Source of the DNA: Armatimonadota bacterium
Lineage (GTDB): Bacteria; Sysuimicrobiota; Sysuimicrobiia; Sysuimicrobiales; Sysuimicrobiaceae
Length of the DNA: 64,000 nt
Assembly: GCA_031432545.1 (NCBI GenBank)
Contig: JAVKGX010000003.1
Span: 121,861 to 185,860, forward strand
Reading direction: 5' to 3'
Shown: one piece after another, positions 51,373-60,589 of the stretch
Layout: each line of letters opens with the position of its first letter
Position numbering within the stretch: the stretch's first letter is position 1
Position numbers and translations under genes: made by a program
Notes under the pieces: model-generated
Database searches by the model: none
Told to the model about the DNA's origin: nothing
Seen by the model: only the letters and a program-made list of their open reading frames with translations

Positions 51373-53127
51373 ATGGTGGCCGACGAGCGCACGACCTGCC
51401 ATCGCTGTGGAACGGAGCTGGACGCGGACGCGTTGAGGGCCAGGTTGTACGTTTGCCCGCGATGCGGCACCTACCTGCCGATGCCTGCCCGTGAGCGTAT
51501 CGAACAGATGTGCGACCTGCGCTCGTTCCGAGAGTTCGACCGCGGCCTGGTGTCGGTCGACCCGTTGCACTTCGCCGACAGCCGTCCTTACCGTCAGCGG
51601 TTGGCGGAGGCAAGAGAGCGGACGGGCCTGCGTGAGGCCGTCGTCACCGGCGAAGGGACGCTGGACGGCCAGCGGTTCGTGCTCGTGGTCTTGGACTTCG
51701 CCTTCCTCGGGGGCAGCATGGGGTCGGCGGTGGGCGAGAAGGTGGCGCGCGCGTTCGAGCGTGCGACCCGCAGGCGGCTTCCGGTGATCGCGGTGACCAC
51801 TTCCGGCGGGGCGCGGATGCAGGAGGGCATCCTCTCGCTGCTGCAGATGGCCAAAACCACAACGGCGGTCGCCGATCACGACCGGGCCGGCCTGCCCTAC
51901 ATCGTCCTGCTTGCCAACCCGACGTTCGGCGGCGTGGCCGCGTCGTTCGGGGCGCTGGGCGACGTGATCGTCGCCGAACCCGGGGCGCTGGTCGGCTTCG
52001 TCGGACCGCGTGTCGTCGAGATGATCCTCGGTGAGCGGGCGCCGGAGGAGATGTACCGCGCAGAGACGTTGCTGGCGAACGGCATGGTGGATATGATCCT
52101 CGCGCGGCCGGACCAGCGGCACGTGTTGTCTTCGCTGCTGCACCACCTGCGCCGCGGTGCGCCCACCCGTACCCCGCGCGCAGCGCTACCAACGGGGGCG
52201 TACGCGGAGGCGATGTCCGCCTGGGAGACGGTGCAAATCGCGCGTCGGCACGGCCGTCCGACCGCCGTCGACTATCTGGGGGGCCTGTTCGACGAGTTCC
52301 TGGAACTGCACGGGGACCGCGCACTCGGCGACGATCCCGCGATTGTAGGCGGGTTGGCCCAACTCGACGGGCAGAGCATCGTGGTGGTGGCCCAGGAGCG
52401 CGGGCGGACATCCGAGGAGCAAGCAGCGAGACGCCGTGGTATGGCCTATCCAGAGGGATACCGTAAGGCTCGCCGCCTGATGCGCCTGGCGGAGAAGTTC
52501 GACCTGCCCCTGGTGACACTGATCGACACGCCGGGAGCGCACCCCGGCCCGGAGTCCGAGCGGCGAGGCATCGCGGGAGCACTGGCGGAATGCCTAGCCG
52601 CGATGAGCTCGATCCGGGTACCGACGATTGGCGCCGTGATCGGAGAAGGTGGCAGCGGCGGCGCGCTGGCGCTGGCCACGGCTGACCGCGTCCTGATGCT
52701 GGAGCACGCGATCTACTCGGTGATCTCGCCCGAAGGCGCGGCGGCGATCCTGTACCGCGACCCCGCGCGCGCACCGCAGGTGGCCGATGCACTCCGGCTC
52801 ACGGCACAGGATCTGTTCTCGCTCGGCGTGGTCGACCGGGTCGTCCCCGAGCCGCCCGGTGGTGCCCACGTCCAGCCGGCGGTAGCGGTGCGCCTCCTGC
52901 GGGATCACCTTGTGGACGCCCTGCGCGAACTCCGTGCGCTGCCCCGGCACCGGCGGATGCGCGACCGCTACCGCCGCTACCGCCACATCGGGAAGGTGGG
53001 TTCGTACTGGAGGCTGGTGCTGGACGAGCGGACCCGGGAAGTGCGCAACGTCCTGGCGCGCCACCTGCGCAGGTCGGCACCCGCTGTCGGAGCCGAGCCC
53101 ACGCCCCAGGAGGGCGGTACCGGCTGA
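51373..53127 (+). CDS. accDA: Acetyl-CoA carboxylase carboxyltransferase, fused beta-alpha subunits
   Basis: A 584-aa single-chain carboxyltransferase making malonyl-CoA (or a related acyl product). Residues 1-280 are AccD-like: zinc ribbon C9/C12/C28/C31, then VLVVLDFAFLGGSMGSAVGE, TTSGGARMQEGILSLLQM and LANPTFGGVAASFGALGDV. Residues about 290-560 are AccA-like: ARRHGRPTAVDYLGGLFDEF, ELHGDRALGDDPAIVGGLA, TLIDTPGAHPGPESERRG and VIGEGGSGGALALATADRV. In E. coli these are two proteins of about 304 and 319 aa. accB and accC are not in the window. The C-terminal tail is Arg-rich. Fused accDA genes are known in some lineages. Confidence 0.94.
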   Translation: MVADERTTCHRCGTELDADALRARLYVCPRCGTYLPMPARERIEQMCDLRSFREFDRGLVSVDPLHFADSRPYRQRLAEARERTGLREAVVTGEGTLDGQRFVLVVLDFAFLGGSMGSAVGEKVARAFERATRRRLPVIAVTTSGGARMQEGILSLLQMAKTTTAVADHDRAGLPYIVLLANPTFGGVAASFGALGDVIVAEPGALVGFVGPRVVEMILGERAPEEMYRAETLLANGMVDMILARPDQRHVLSSLLHHLRRGAPTRTPRAALPTGAYAEAMSAWETVQIARRHGRPTAVDYLGGLFDEFLELHGDRALGDDPAIVGGLAQLDGQSIVVVAQERGRTSEEQAARRRGMAYPEGYRKARRLMRLAEKFDLPLVTLIDTPGAHPGPESERRGIAGALAECLAAMSSIRVPTIGAVIGEGGSGGALALATADRVLMLEHAIYSVISPEGAAAILYRDPARAPQVADALRLTAQDLFSLGVVDRVVPEPPGGAHVQPAVAVRLLRDHLVDALRELRALPRHRRMRDRYRRYRHIGKVGSYWRLVLDERTREVRNVLARHLRRSAPAVGAEPTPQEGGTG

Positions 53128-53212
53128 TCTGCGCCGCCGAACCGCACGTGCAGTGGCCGACGGCCAGGCGCGCCCGCTCCCTGTGCGGGCATGGGATTGA
53201 GGTAGGGGACCC

Positions 53213-54034
53213 CTAGGATGCGGTCTGCACCGCCCCGTCCACGACCACCACGACACCAGACGCTCGTGCCTGCTCCTCGGCGTCGGGGCTGAGGCGTGTC
53301 CCTGCCACCGCCGCCAGCACCTTGGCCTGTAGGGCCCGTCCGAGGATCTCCGACCTCTGTGCCGCTCGCTCCACGTCGCGGACGTCGACGACCGCGGACA
53401 CCTCGGCGACGAGGTAGACCTGCCCGCTGTCCCGAAGTCCGGTGACCAGGACATCGAAGCCCAGCACGTCGGCGCGCTCTTCGGGAGTGATGCGGCCCGC
53501 TTCGACCGCATCGTCCAGGAGGTCGCCAGCTTGCTGGTGGTCCAGCACACGGATCCGGCGCAGAAGTCGCTGGAAGTAGGATGCTGCTCTCTCCCGGTAC
53601 CGCCTCTCTAGGCTGTCGCCCTTGAGGTCTCCGACATCGACCTTGAGTCCGGCGACGTCGACCTTCAGTGCTCCGACGTCTTTCTTGAGCCCTGCGACTT
53701 CCACCTTGAGATCGGCGACCTCCGAGGTCAGCCGGGCCAGTGCTTGCTCTGTACGTTTCTGGGCCTGTACGAGTTCTTCGACACGCTGCTCGGTACGCTT
53801 CTGGGCCTCGGTGAGTTCTTCGACGCGTTGTTCTGTACGTTTCTGGGCCTGTGCGAGTTCTTCGACACGCTGCTCGGTGCGTTTCTGAGCTTCGGCCAGC
53901 TCGCGCACCACAAACGGGAGCTGCAGCACCTCCTCTCCCAGCAGAGACGCGCGCAGGGCACCCTTCCACTCCGGGTGCTGCTCAAGCAGCCGGATCAAAT
54001 CCTGCAGATCCCCGACGACAAACGGCATGGCCAA
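53213..54034 (-). CDS. Coiled-coil protein with PD-(D/E)XK-like C-terminal domain
   Basis: A 273-aa protein. After an N-terminal cap (residues 1-46) comes a four-fold 14-residue repeat with core [13 protein letters not shown] (about 47-100). A second coiled coil built on a 7-residue pattern L-K-x-D-V-x-x follows (about 105-140). The C-terminal domain (about 145-273) has [18 protein letters not shown] and later helices and strands that fit the nuclease-fold pattern D...(E)xS, inferred by eye. Similar 'DUF3782-like' proteins occur in Cyanobacteria and thermophiles without defined function. It lies convergent to accDA. Confidence 0.75.
   Translation of the reverse strand: MAMPFVVGDLQDLIRLLEQHPEWKGALRASLLGEEVLQLPFVVRELAEAQKRTEQRVEELAQAQKRTEQRVEELTEAQKRTEQRVEELVQAQKRTEQALARLTSEVADLKVEVAGLKKDVGALKVDVAGLKVDVGDLKGDSLERRYRERAASYFQRLLRRIRVLDHQQAGDLLDDAVEAGRITPEERADVLGFDVLVTGLRDSGQVYLVAEVSAVVDVRDVERAAQRSEILGRALQAKVLAAVAGTRLSPDAEEQARASGVVVVVDGAVQTAS
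53745..53912. repeat. Four tandem 42-bp coding repeats
   Basis: Units begin at 53745, 53787, 53829 and 53871. Units 1-3 match at most positions, and the last degenerates in its second half. They encode the 14-residue coiled-coil repeats of the gene on the minus strand. A whole-codon, two-heptad period keeps frame and coiled-coil register when copy number changes. Confidence 0.9.
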
Positions 54035-54074
54035 ACCATTCTAGCAGGCGAACCCGCCTGGCGTGCGGGGCCGC

Positions 54075-54599
54075 TCAAAGCAACCCCGCACGCCGCCGCA
54101 GCGCAGCCGACCACGCGCGCTCGACGGCTTCTTGGGGTGTCTGCGCGCGGACGATTGGGTCCTGGTCCAGCCCCTCCCGCTCGATCCTCCAGGTGCGAAG
54201 CCCGATGACGGGTGTACCCATTCGCAGCGCGTAGGCGATCTCCGACAGCGTGCCGTACCAGCCGCCGACCGCGATCAATGCCTCGGAAGCCCGCGCGACG
54301 ATGACGTTGCGCCCTTCGCCCATGCCGGTGGGGACCGGGATCGTCACGTGAGGGTTCGCGCCTTCGGCGGTGGGCGTGGGCAGGATGCCCACGACGATGC
54401 CGCCCGCCTCGGCAGCGCCCCGAGAGACGGCTTCCATCACGCCGCCCATCCCGCCGCAGACGACTACGCCCCCGCGCCGAGCGACCTCTCGCCCGACCGC
54501 GTGCGCCGCCTCCTGCAGGTCGGGTGCGGCTTCCCGCTCGCCTACGACTCCGATGCGAACCGGCCGGACCACTCGGCTCGCGGAGACCGCACCCACCAC
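54075..54599 (-). CDS. LOG/Rossmann-fold nucleotide-binding protein (TIGR00725-like)
   Basis: A 174-aa protein of the SLOG superfamily. Motifs are RIGVVGEREA, GGVVVCGGMGGVMEAVSRGA and the GGxGT-x-x-E site as AVGGWYGTLSEIAYAL. Members include molybdenum-cofactor-carrier-like proteins and cytokinin phosphoribohydrolases; the P-G-G-x-G-T of true LOG enzymes is altered (V-G-G-W-Y-G-T). It starts 4 bp after the permease gene, so it is the last gene of the codA-codB transcript. A nucleotide- or base-related role is plausible. Confidence 0.82.
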   Translation of the reverse strand: MVGAVSASRVVRPVRIGVVGEREAAPDLQEAAHAVGREVARRGGVVVCGGMGGVMEAVSRGAAEAGGIVVGILPTPTAEGANPHVTIPVPTGMGEGRNVIVARASEALIAVGGWYGTLSEIAYALRMGTPVIGLRTWRIEREGLDQDPIVRAQTPQEAVERAWSAALRRRAGLL

Positions 54600-54603
54600 C
54601 GCC

Positions 54604-55911
54604 CTAAACGTACTCCGCCCGCGGGTCGACTTCGTGTTCGCTGCCCAGCCGCGCGGCGAACAGACCCTGAAGCACCAGGTGTGCCACCATCGCGACGACG
54701 ACGCCGTTCACGGGCGGAATACCCGGCAGGTACTTCGCCGCCAGTCCTCCCAGTACGTAGGCGATGACCGCGGTCCAGCGGACCGGCACGAAGGTGACGT
54801 ACTCCATGCGCGGCAGCCTGCGCTTCCACACGAACAGGTAGTCGGCGATGATGACGCCGCCCAGCGGCGGGATGAACGTGCCCATGGCGATCATCCACGG
54901 GATGAGCAGGTTGTACGCGCCGGTGAGCGCGAAGATCGTGCCGATGACCGCGCCGATCAGGATGAACGGCCGTTTGTTGTTGACGTTGAACGCCTCGGCG
55001 CCGGCGACGCCGAAGGCGTAGGCCGCGTTGTCGTTCGTCGTCCACAGGTTCAGCGCCAGGAACAGAACGCCCCACAGCAGCAGGCCCTGCGCGGCGAGAA
55101 CATCCGCGAGGTCTGGCTTCTGGTAGACGGCCCCACCGATCGCCCCGAACAGGAACATCAAGCCGTTGGCGACCATGAAGGCGGTGAGAGCCGCGGTGAA
55201 GGCGATGGTCGGCGTACGGGCGAACCGGCCCCAGTTGGGGGCCTGCGTGCCGCCGCTGGCGAAACTGCCGACGATCACCGTCATCGCCGCGGCGAGCGTC
55301 ATCGTTTCGGTCGGTGTCTTGGCCGCGATCGACGCCAGGCCGCCGCCGTCGCGCAGCGCGATCGCCATCGACCAGAACCCCAGGATGGTCATCAGCGGTA
55401 CGCCGATGTAGCTGAGCTTTTCCATCCCGCGGTACCCGAAGTACGCGGTCGCCGCGTGCAGCGTGCCCCACAGGATCATCATCGGCGCTGTCCAGCTCTC
55501 AGGCAGGTTCAGCGCGCGCACGAAGGGAACCGCCATGAACGCGACCGTGACCCCGAACCAGCCGACCTGCGTTCCGCCAAGCAGCAGATCGGCCCACTTG
55601 GCGCCGTACCGTCCCAGGGTGTAACGGCTGAGCAGGACGGTGGTCAGGCCGGACCGCGCGGCGATCCCGGCCAGCGTCGCGACGTACAGCCCGAGCAGAA
55701 GATTCCCGATCAACAAGACCAACAGCAGCTGCCCGAACGGGTACGCCGCGCCGAGCTGCGCTCCGGCGAACATCGTGCCGGAGAAGAACGTGAAGCCGAC
55801 CAGCACCGCGGTCACCGATACCAGCCCCTTGCGCGCCTCCACGGGAACGTGCTCGAGCGGGTAGTCGGGATCCCGCGCCGCGGGTTGCAGAGCCACTGCC
55901 TCTTGCGCCAT
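54604..55911 (-). CDS. codB: NCS1-family cytosine/purine permease
   Basis: A 435-aa, 12-helix importer of nucleobases or related rings (cytosine, hydantoins, allantoin) by family. Characteristic stretches are DYPLEHVPVEARKGLVS at the N-terminus, GTMFAGAQLGAAYPFGQ, TQAPNWGRFARTPTIAF and LNLWTTNDNAAYAFGVAG. It follows the deaminase gene after 87 bp. The neighbouring amidohydrolase argues for cytosine-like substrates, but the exact base is not determined by the sequence. Confidence 0.9.
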   Translation of the reverse strand: MAQEAVALQPAARDPDYPLEHVPVEARKGLVSVTAVLVGFTFFSGTMFAGAQLGAAYPFGQLLLVLLIGNLLLGLYVATLAGIAARSGLTTVLLSRYTLGRYGAKWADLLLGGTQVGWFGVTVAFMAVPFVRALNLPESWTAPMMILWGTLHAATAYFGYRGMEKLSYIGVPLMTILGFWSMAIALRDGGGLASIAAKTPTETMTLAAAMTVIVGSFASGGTQAPNWGRFARTPTIAFTAALTAFMVANGLMFLFGAIGGAVYQKPDLADVLAAQGLLLWGVLFLALNLWTTNDNAAYAFGVAGAEAFNVNNKRPFILIGAVIGTIFALTGAYNLLIPWMIAMGTFIPPLGGVIIADYLFVWKRRLPRMEYVTFVPVRWTAVIAYVLGGLAAKYLPGIPPVNGVVVAMVAHLVLQGLFAARLGSEHEVDPRAEYV

Positions 55912-55998
55912 GCCACCACCCCCCCTTGGTCAAGGTAGAACTGCCCGTGCCTGCCCTCTCCTCCAAGCTTCGTCCGCGCGCGAGGATCGGAGGGCCGA

Positions 55999-57270
55999 TC
56001 AACCGGTGAAGCGAACTTCCTCCTCGGTGCCGTCGAGCGCGACCACGGACCGGGCTGGTTCCGTCCTCGCCACGACCCGACCGTTGGCCACCACGTAGCG
56101 GCGCGCCGCCATCGTCCGAACGACGTCGAACTCCGTCTCGGCGTCAAACACCACGAAATCGGCGCGGGCGCCGGGCCGGATGCGGTGGTCTCCTCCCAGG
56201 CCGAAGCAGTCACCGGCGCGCGTCGTGACCATCGCCAGTGTCTCGGCAATCTCTTCGTAGCCGGACATGTGGCCGTAGTGCACCAGCACGAAGGCCGCCT
56301 GCAGGGGGTCGCCGACACCCAGCGGGTACCAGGGGTCCATGATCGAGTCGTGACCGATCGCGACGTTGATCCCGTTGGCCAGCAGTTCCTTGATGCGGGT
56401 GAACCCGCGACGGACGGGGTAGCCGTCGAAGCGTCCCTGCAGCACCGAGTTGTCCAGCGGGTTGGTGACGAAGTGCACGCCGGCGTGGCGGATCCACCGG
56501 ATCAGGCGGTAGGCGTAGGCGTTGTTGTACGAGTGCATCGCGGTCGTGTGGCTGGCGGTGACACGGCCCTGCAACCCCAGGCGGACCGTCTCCGCGCACA
56601 GCACCTCCAGGAACCGGGACTGTTCGTCGTCGGTCTCGTCGCAGTGCAGGTCCGCCAGCAGGCCCTGCTCGGCAGCCAGCGCCAGCGCGAACTTTACGTC
56701 GCGTTCGCCGTACTCGCGCGTCCACTCGTAGTGCGGGATGCCGCCGACGACGTCGGCACCCAGTCGCACCGCCTCCCGCATCAGGTGCTCCCCTTCAGGG
56801 AACGAGTAAATGCCCTGCTGCGGGAAGGCGACGACCTGGAGCCGGATGGTGGGGGCCACCTCCCGGCGGACTTCGAGCAGTGCCCGCAGCGCGGTGAGGT
56901 CCGGGTCACAGACGTCGACGTGTGTGCGGACGTGCGTGACGCCGTGGGCGAGCATCCAGCGGATCGCGCGGTGCGCGCGCTCCTTGACGTCGGCGTGGGT
57001 CAGCGTCCGAACGCGCTCGCTCCAGATCTCGATGCCCTCGAACAGCGACCCGGTCCGGTTGTAACGCGGTTGCCCGACGGTGAGGACGGCGTCCAGGTGG
57101 ATGTGTGTCTCGACGAGGGAGGGAGTGACGAGCCGGCCGCCGGCATCGATCTCGACGACTGCCCGGTCGCCGATCCGCGGCGCGATCTCGGCGATGCGCT
57201 CGCCGCGGACGCCAATGTCCACAAGATCACCGTCGCCCCGCAGCCGGGCGCGGCGCACGATGAGGTCCAA
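55999..57270 (-). CDS. codA: Cytosine deaminase-like amidohydrolase
   Basis: A 423-aa metal-dependent hydrolase. Metal ligands are H56 and H58 (ETHIHLD), the histidine in LADLHCDETDD, SHTTAMHSYNN and the aspartate in GHDSIMDPWYPLG. The whole pattern matches the CodA group. It would deaminate cytosine (or isocytosine-, creatinine- or triazine-type rings). The TTG start at 57270 has only a G-rich stretch upstream. Head of the codA-codB-LOG transcript; the 202-bp divergent gap to the next gene holds no clear promoter. Confidence 0.9.
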   Translation of the reverse strand: MDLIVRRARLRGDGDLVDIGVRGERIAEIAPRIGDRAVVEIDAGGRLVTPSLVETHIHLDAVLTVGQPRYNRTGSLFEGIEIWSERVRTLTHADVKERAHRAIRWMLAHGVTHVRTHVDVCDPDLTALRALLEVRREVAPTIRLQVVAFPQQGIYSFPEGEHLMREAVRLGADVVGGIPHYEWTREYGERDVKFALALAAEQGLLADLHCDETDDEQSRFLEVLCAETVRLGLQGRVTASHTTAMHSYNNAYAYRLIRWIRHAGVHFVTNPLDNSVLQGRFDGYPVRRGFTRIKELLANGINVAIGHDSIMDPWYPLGVGDPLQAAFVLVHYGHMSGYEEIAETLAMVTTRAGDCFGLGGDHRIRPGARADFVVFDAETEFDVVRTMAARRYVVANGRVVARTEPARSVVALDGTEEEVRFTG

Positions 57271-57472
57271 GCCCCCCCCGGATGTCCCGTGGATGCACGG
57301 GGATTCGCCCCCGCCGGCTGGAAATCCTCTCGGCCCGAGTGCCGATCTCCCGAGTTTCGGACCCTCCCGCGATCGTCCCTTGCTCCGTGGGACATAGGGT
57401 GAGGGCCGTCATCGCAGGACATCCAGCCCGCGCCGACGTACTCTATGAAACACTCCCCGCAGGAGGTGCTCG

Positions 57473-58309
57473 ATGGCCTTCGACCTCTACGACCTGCGCG
57501 ACTGCCGGGTCCTGGACCTGTCCCAGAACTTCAGCGTCGACTCGCCACCGTTCGCCTATTACGACGGGCCGACCATCAAGTGGGTCAAGAAGATCGCCTT
57601 CGAAGGCGTGAACGCCCAGCACATCTCCACGACCAACCACATCGCCACCCACCTCGACTCGCCGCTGCATTTCTACGACCCCGGGCCCGACGTCTCCGGG
57701 ATCCCGATCGAGCGGCTCGTGGGTCCGGCGTGCGTCGTGGATTTGCAGCAGTTCGGAATCGGCGACTACGACATCTACGGACCCCGCCACTTCGAAGAGT
57801 GGGAGCGCAAGCACAACATCAGGATCGAACCCGACGACATCCTCGTGATCCACACCGGCTACCACGCCTACTACAACGAGGACTGGTCGCCGCACACGAG
57901 GGAGTATCACCCGGACGCCGGCCCGGATCTGCCGCGTTCGTTTTTGCGTCACCCGGGCCCGCGCGCGGAGTTCTGCGAGTGGGTGCTGGACCGCAAGATT
58001 CGGTGGATGGCGGTCGACGCGATCTCCACCGACCATCCGTTCAACACCAAGGTGCGCGACGCCCGGCGCGACCTGATCCCGGTGGTCGAGCAGAAGATCG
58101 GCATGAGCATGGACGAGGCCTTCCCCTGGCCGCGCGACTACCAGGCGACGCACACGATGCTGTTCCCCAAAGGCGTGTTCCACCTGGAGAACATCGGTGG
58201 GCACATCGACCTGGTCCTCAACAAGCGGGTGTGGGTCGGCGCGTTCCCGTTCCGTTTCAAGGGAGGCGAGGCCGCCTTCTGCCGGTTCGTGGCGTTCGTG
58301 AGAAAGTAG
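57473..58309 (+). CDS. Cyclase-family metal-dependent hydrolase (kynurenine-formamidase-like)
   Basis: A 278-aa protein of the cyclase family (PF04199). The metal-binding motif reads TNHIATHLDSPLHF (H-x3-H-x-D-x-P-x-H variant), with further ligand regions IHTGYHAYYNEDW and VDAISTDHPFN. Family members hydrolyse formamides, isatin and cyclic amides. ATG 57473 has AGGAGG upstream. It precedes a CoA-transferase gene by 37 bp in the same direction, so the two form an operon divergent from codA. The substrate is unknown. Confidence 0.88.
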   Translation: MAFDLYDLRDCRVLDLSQNFSVDSPPFAYYDGPTIKWVKKIAFEGVNAQHISTTNHIATHLDSPLHFYDPGPDVSGIPIERLVGPACVVDLQQFGIGDYDIYGPRHFEEWERKHNIRIEPDDILVIHTGYHAYYNEDWSPHTREYHPDAGPDLPRSFLRHPGPRAEFCEWVLDRKIRWMAVDAISTDHPFNTKVRDARRDLIPVVEQKIGMSMDEAFPWPRDYQATHTMLFPKGVFHLENIGGHIDLVLNKRVWVGAFPFRFKGGEAAFCRFVAFVRK

Positions 58310-58346
58310 GGGGGCCGTCGTCACCGAAAGGAGGATTCTACGTCCG

Positions 58347-59528
58347 GTGCGACCGCTCGACGACCTGTTCGTAGTCGACCTCACGCGCGCGCTCGCGGGC
58401 CCGTACTGCACCATGATGCTGGCGGACCTCGGTGCCCGCGTTGTCAAGATCGAGACCCCGGACGGTGGGGACGACACACGCGGATGGGGCCCGCCGTTCC
58501 TCGAGGGGGAGAGCGCCTACTTCATGAGCGTGAACCGCAACAAGGAGTCGGTGACGCTCAACCTGAAGCACCCGCGCGCGATCGAAGTCCTCCACCGCCT
58601 GCTCGAGCGCGCTGATGTCCTCGTCGAGAACTTCCGCCCGGGCGTGATGGAACGCTTCGGGTTGGCCTACGCGCAGCTGCGCGAACGCTACCCGCGCCTG
58701 GTGTACTGTTCGATCTCCGGCTTCGGCCAGGACGGTCCCTACCGCGAGCGGCCGGCCTACGACCTGATCCTGCAGGGCATGGGCGGGTTGATGGGGATCA
58801 CCGGCGAGGAGGATGGGCCGCCGGTGAAAGTGGGCGTGGCGGTCGCCGACATCTGCGCGGGCATGTTCGCCGCCTACGGCATCCTCGCCGCTTTGCGCGT
58901 GCGCGAGCGTACCGGCCGCGGCCAGTGGCTGGACGTCGCCATGCTGGACGGCCAGATCGCGTGGCTCACCTACGCGGCCGCCAACTACTTCGCGACCGGC
59001 CAGGACCCCAAGCGCCTGGGATCCGCGCATCCCAACCTGGCACCCTACCAGGCGTTCCGCACGGCCGACGGCTACCTGAACGTGGCGGTCGGCAGCGAGG
59101 CGATCTGGCGGCGGTTCTGCGAGGTCGTCGCTCCCGAACTCGCCGATGACGAGCGCTTTCGCACCAACCCGGATCGCGTGCGCAACCGCGACGTCCTCAT
59201 CCCCGTGCTCGAAGCGCACTTCATGCGTCGGACGACCGCGCAGTGGGCACGGACGCTGGACGACGCCGGCGTACCGAACGGCCCGATCTACACGATCCGC
59301 GAGGTGTTTGCCGACCCGCAGACGCTGCACCGCCAGATGAAGGTGACCATCTCTCATCCCACGGCGGGAGAGATCAGCGTGACCGGTGTCCCGCTGAAGT
59401 TTTCCGACACCCCCGGCGACGTCCGCGCGGCTCCCCCGACCCTGGGTCAGCACACCGCCGCGGTCCTGGAAGAGCTCGGCTACTCCGCGCAGGACATCGC
59501 GCGCCTGCGAGGCGAAGGCGCCGTCTGA
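58347..59528 (+). CDS. Class III CoA-transferase (CaiB/BaiF family)
   Basis: A 393-aa CoA-transferase moving CoA between carboxylic acids. Motifs are [73 protein letters not shown] and the catalytic aspartate in [19 protein letters not shown] 58347 follows an AAAGGAGG site at 58327-58334, with a rather long 12-nt gap. It probably acts with the upstream cyclase-family enzyme; the substrate is unknown. Confidence 0.92.
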   Translation: MRPLDDLFVVDLTRALAGPYCTMMLADLGARVVKIETPDGGDDTRGWGPPFLEGESAYFMSVNRNKESVTLNLKHPRAIEVLHRLLERADVLVENFRPGVMERFGLAYAQLRERYPRLVYCSISGFGQDGPYRERPAYDLILQGMGGLMGITGEEDGPPVKVGVAVADICAGMFAAYGILAALRVRERTGRGQWLDVAMLDGQIAWLTYAAANYFATGQDPKRLGSAHPNLAPYQAFRTADGYLNVAVGSEAIWRRFCEVVAPELADDERFRTNPDRVRNRDVLIPVLEAHFMRRTTAQWARTLDDAGVPNGPIYTIREVFADPQTLHRQMKVTISHPTAGEISVTGVPLKFSDTPGDVRAAPPTLGQHTAAVLEELGYSAQDIARLRGEGAV

Positions 59529-59529
59529 G

Positions 59530-60016
59530 ACGGCTGCCCTCACTTCGCTGCTGGAGCCGCTCCCACACCAGATCACCGCGGTGTACGAGGCCATGCTCCC
59601 ACGTCAGCCCCTGAGGTTCCTCCTGGCGGACGACGCCGGCGCGGGAAAGACGATCATGGCCGGGCTGCTCATCAAAGAGGTCCTGGTGCGTGGGGACGTC
59701 CGCCGCTGCCTGGTGGTGTGCCCCGGGAGCCTGGTGGAGCAGTGGCAGGACGAGCTCCAGCAGCGTTTCCAGCTCCCCTTTGAGATCACCACCAACGACA
59801 AGCTGGAAACGGCGCGGACCGGCAACTGGTTCCTGGAAAACCACCTCGTGATCGCGCGGCTTGGACAAGTCCGCCCGCGACGAGGCCGTGCAGGCGAAGC
59901 TCGCAGCCCCCGAGTGCCGGTGGGACATGGTCGTGGTGGACGAGGCCCATAAGATGTCCGCCACGTTCTTCGGTGAGGAGGTCAGGTACACGAAGCGATA
60001 CAGGCTCGGCCAGCTC
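59530..60016 (+). pseudogene. Remnant of a SNF2-type defence-associated helicase (N-terminal fragment, frameshifted)
   Basis: The frame opening at about 59530 reads [40 protein letters not shown] (Walker A), and [20 protein letters not shown]. At 59861-59862 one extra base shifts the frame. The homology resumes with [33 protein letters not shown] (DEAH box) and RYTKRYRLGQL, then stops. Only about 160 residues of a protein normally near 1000 aa remain. Such helicases belong to multi-gene phage-defence loci (DISARM-like/DUF499-DUF1156 type). No independent start with a ribosome site is evident. Confidence 0.8.
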
Positions 60017-60300
60017 TGGGACCCCGAGCAGGACCGCCGGTTTACGGTCTGGGAGGCCACCCACCACTTGCTGCGCGTGTACTGGCACAAAAAGCCGGGG
60101 GCCAGGCTACGGCAGGCCTCTTGCGGAAGCTGGGCTCCCGCGGGGACGTGGCCCGCGAGCTCGCGTACCGGCTGTACAGCGTCTGCGAGAGGCGCCGCTG
60201 GTCCCGGGAGGCCCAGGCCTACAACGCCCTGGTCCTCGGCTGGCCGGAACTCGCCCGGCTGGCCCGGGAGCGCGTGGTCGTTACCGGCCCGTTGTTTGGG
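60017..60300 (+). pseudogene. C-terminal remnant of a DUF1156-type DNA methyltransferase
   Basis: Directly after the helicase fragment the same frame reads DPEQDRRFTVWEATHHLLRV. After a second frameshift near 60095-60110 it continues LLRKLGSRGDVARELAYRLY, SVCERRRWSREAQAYNALVL and GWPELARLARE. This resembles the C-terminus of DUF1156 methyltransferases as I recall it, not a helicase. The join suggests a deletion that fused the two genes. The family assignment is from memory and should be treated as moderate. Confidence 0.55.
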
Positions 60301-60382
60301 GGCGGGAGACCTGATGGACTGATGAGGGAAGGTCGTTGCGTGGGATGTTCAGGGTGGCTCGAAGGAGGAAAGGAGCGTAGCC

Positions 60383-60589
60383 ATGAGACAGGTCGTCTTG
60401 TATCCCGGCGAGGACGGCTACTGGGTGGCAGAGTGTCCGAGCCTTCCGGGTTGTGTGAGCCAGGGGAGGACAAGGGAAGAGGCAATTGCCAACGTTCGAG
60501 AAGCGATCCAGGCCTACGTTGGGGCGCTCGAGGATGACGGGCTGCCCGTCCCACCGGAGCGGTTCGAAGCCGTCGTGGTAGTGGTGTGA
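60383..60589 (+). CDS. hicB: HicB-family antitoxin
   Basis: A 68-aa antitoxin with the partial RNase H-like HicB fold: VVLYPGEDGYWVAECPSLPG, CVSQGRTREEAIANVREAIQ. It neutralises HicA. ATG 60383 has AAGGAGG and AGGAG sites upstream. It overlaps hicA by 4 bp. Intact, although embedded among decayed genes. It lacks the extra C-terminal DNA-binding domain, so autoregulation would need another factor. Confidence 0.93.
   Translation: MRQVVLYPGEDGYWVAECPSLPGCVSQGRTREEAIANVREAIQAYVGALEDDGLPVPPERFEAVVVVV

Noticed and set aside
53172-53190. Terminator between accDA and the coiled-coil gene (GCCCGC-tccctgt-GCGGGC)
   Set aside because: A 6-bp stem without T-tract on either strand; too weak to call.
53745-53912. 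Possible CRISPR-like array
   Set aside because: The repeats are directly adjacent without unique spacers and are in-frame coiled-coil codons.
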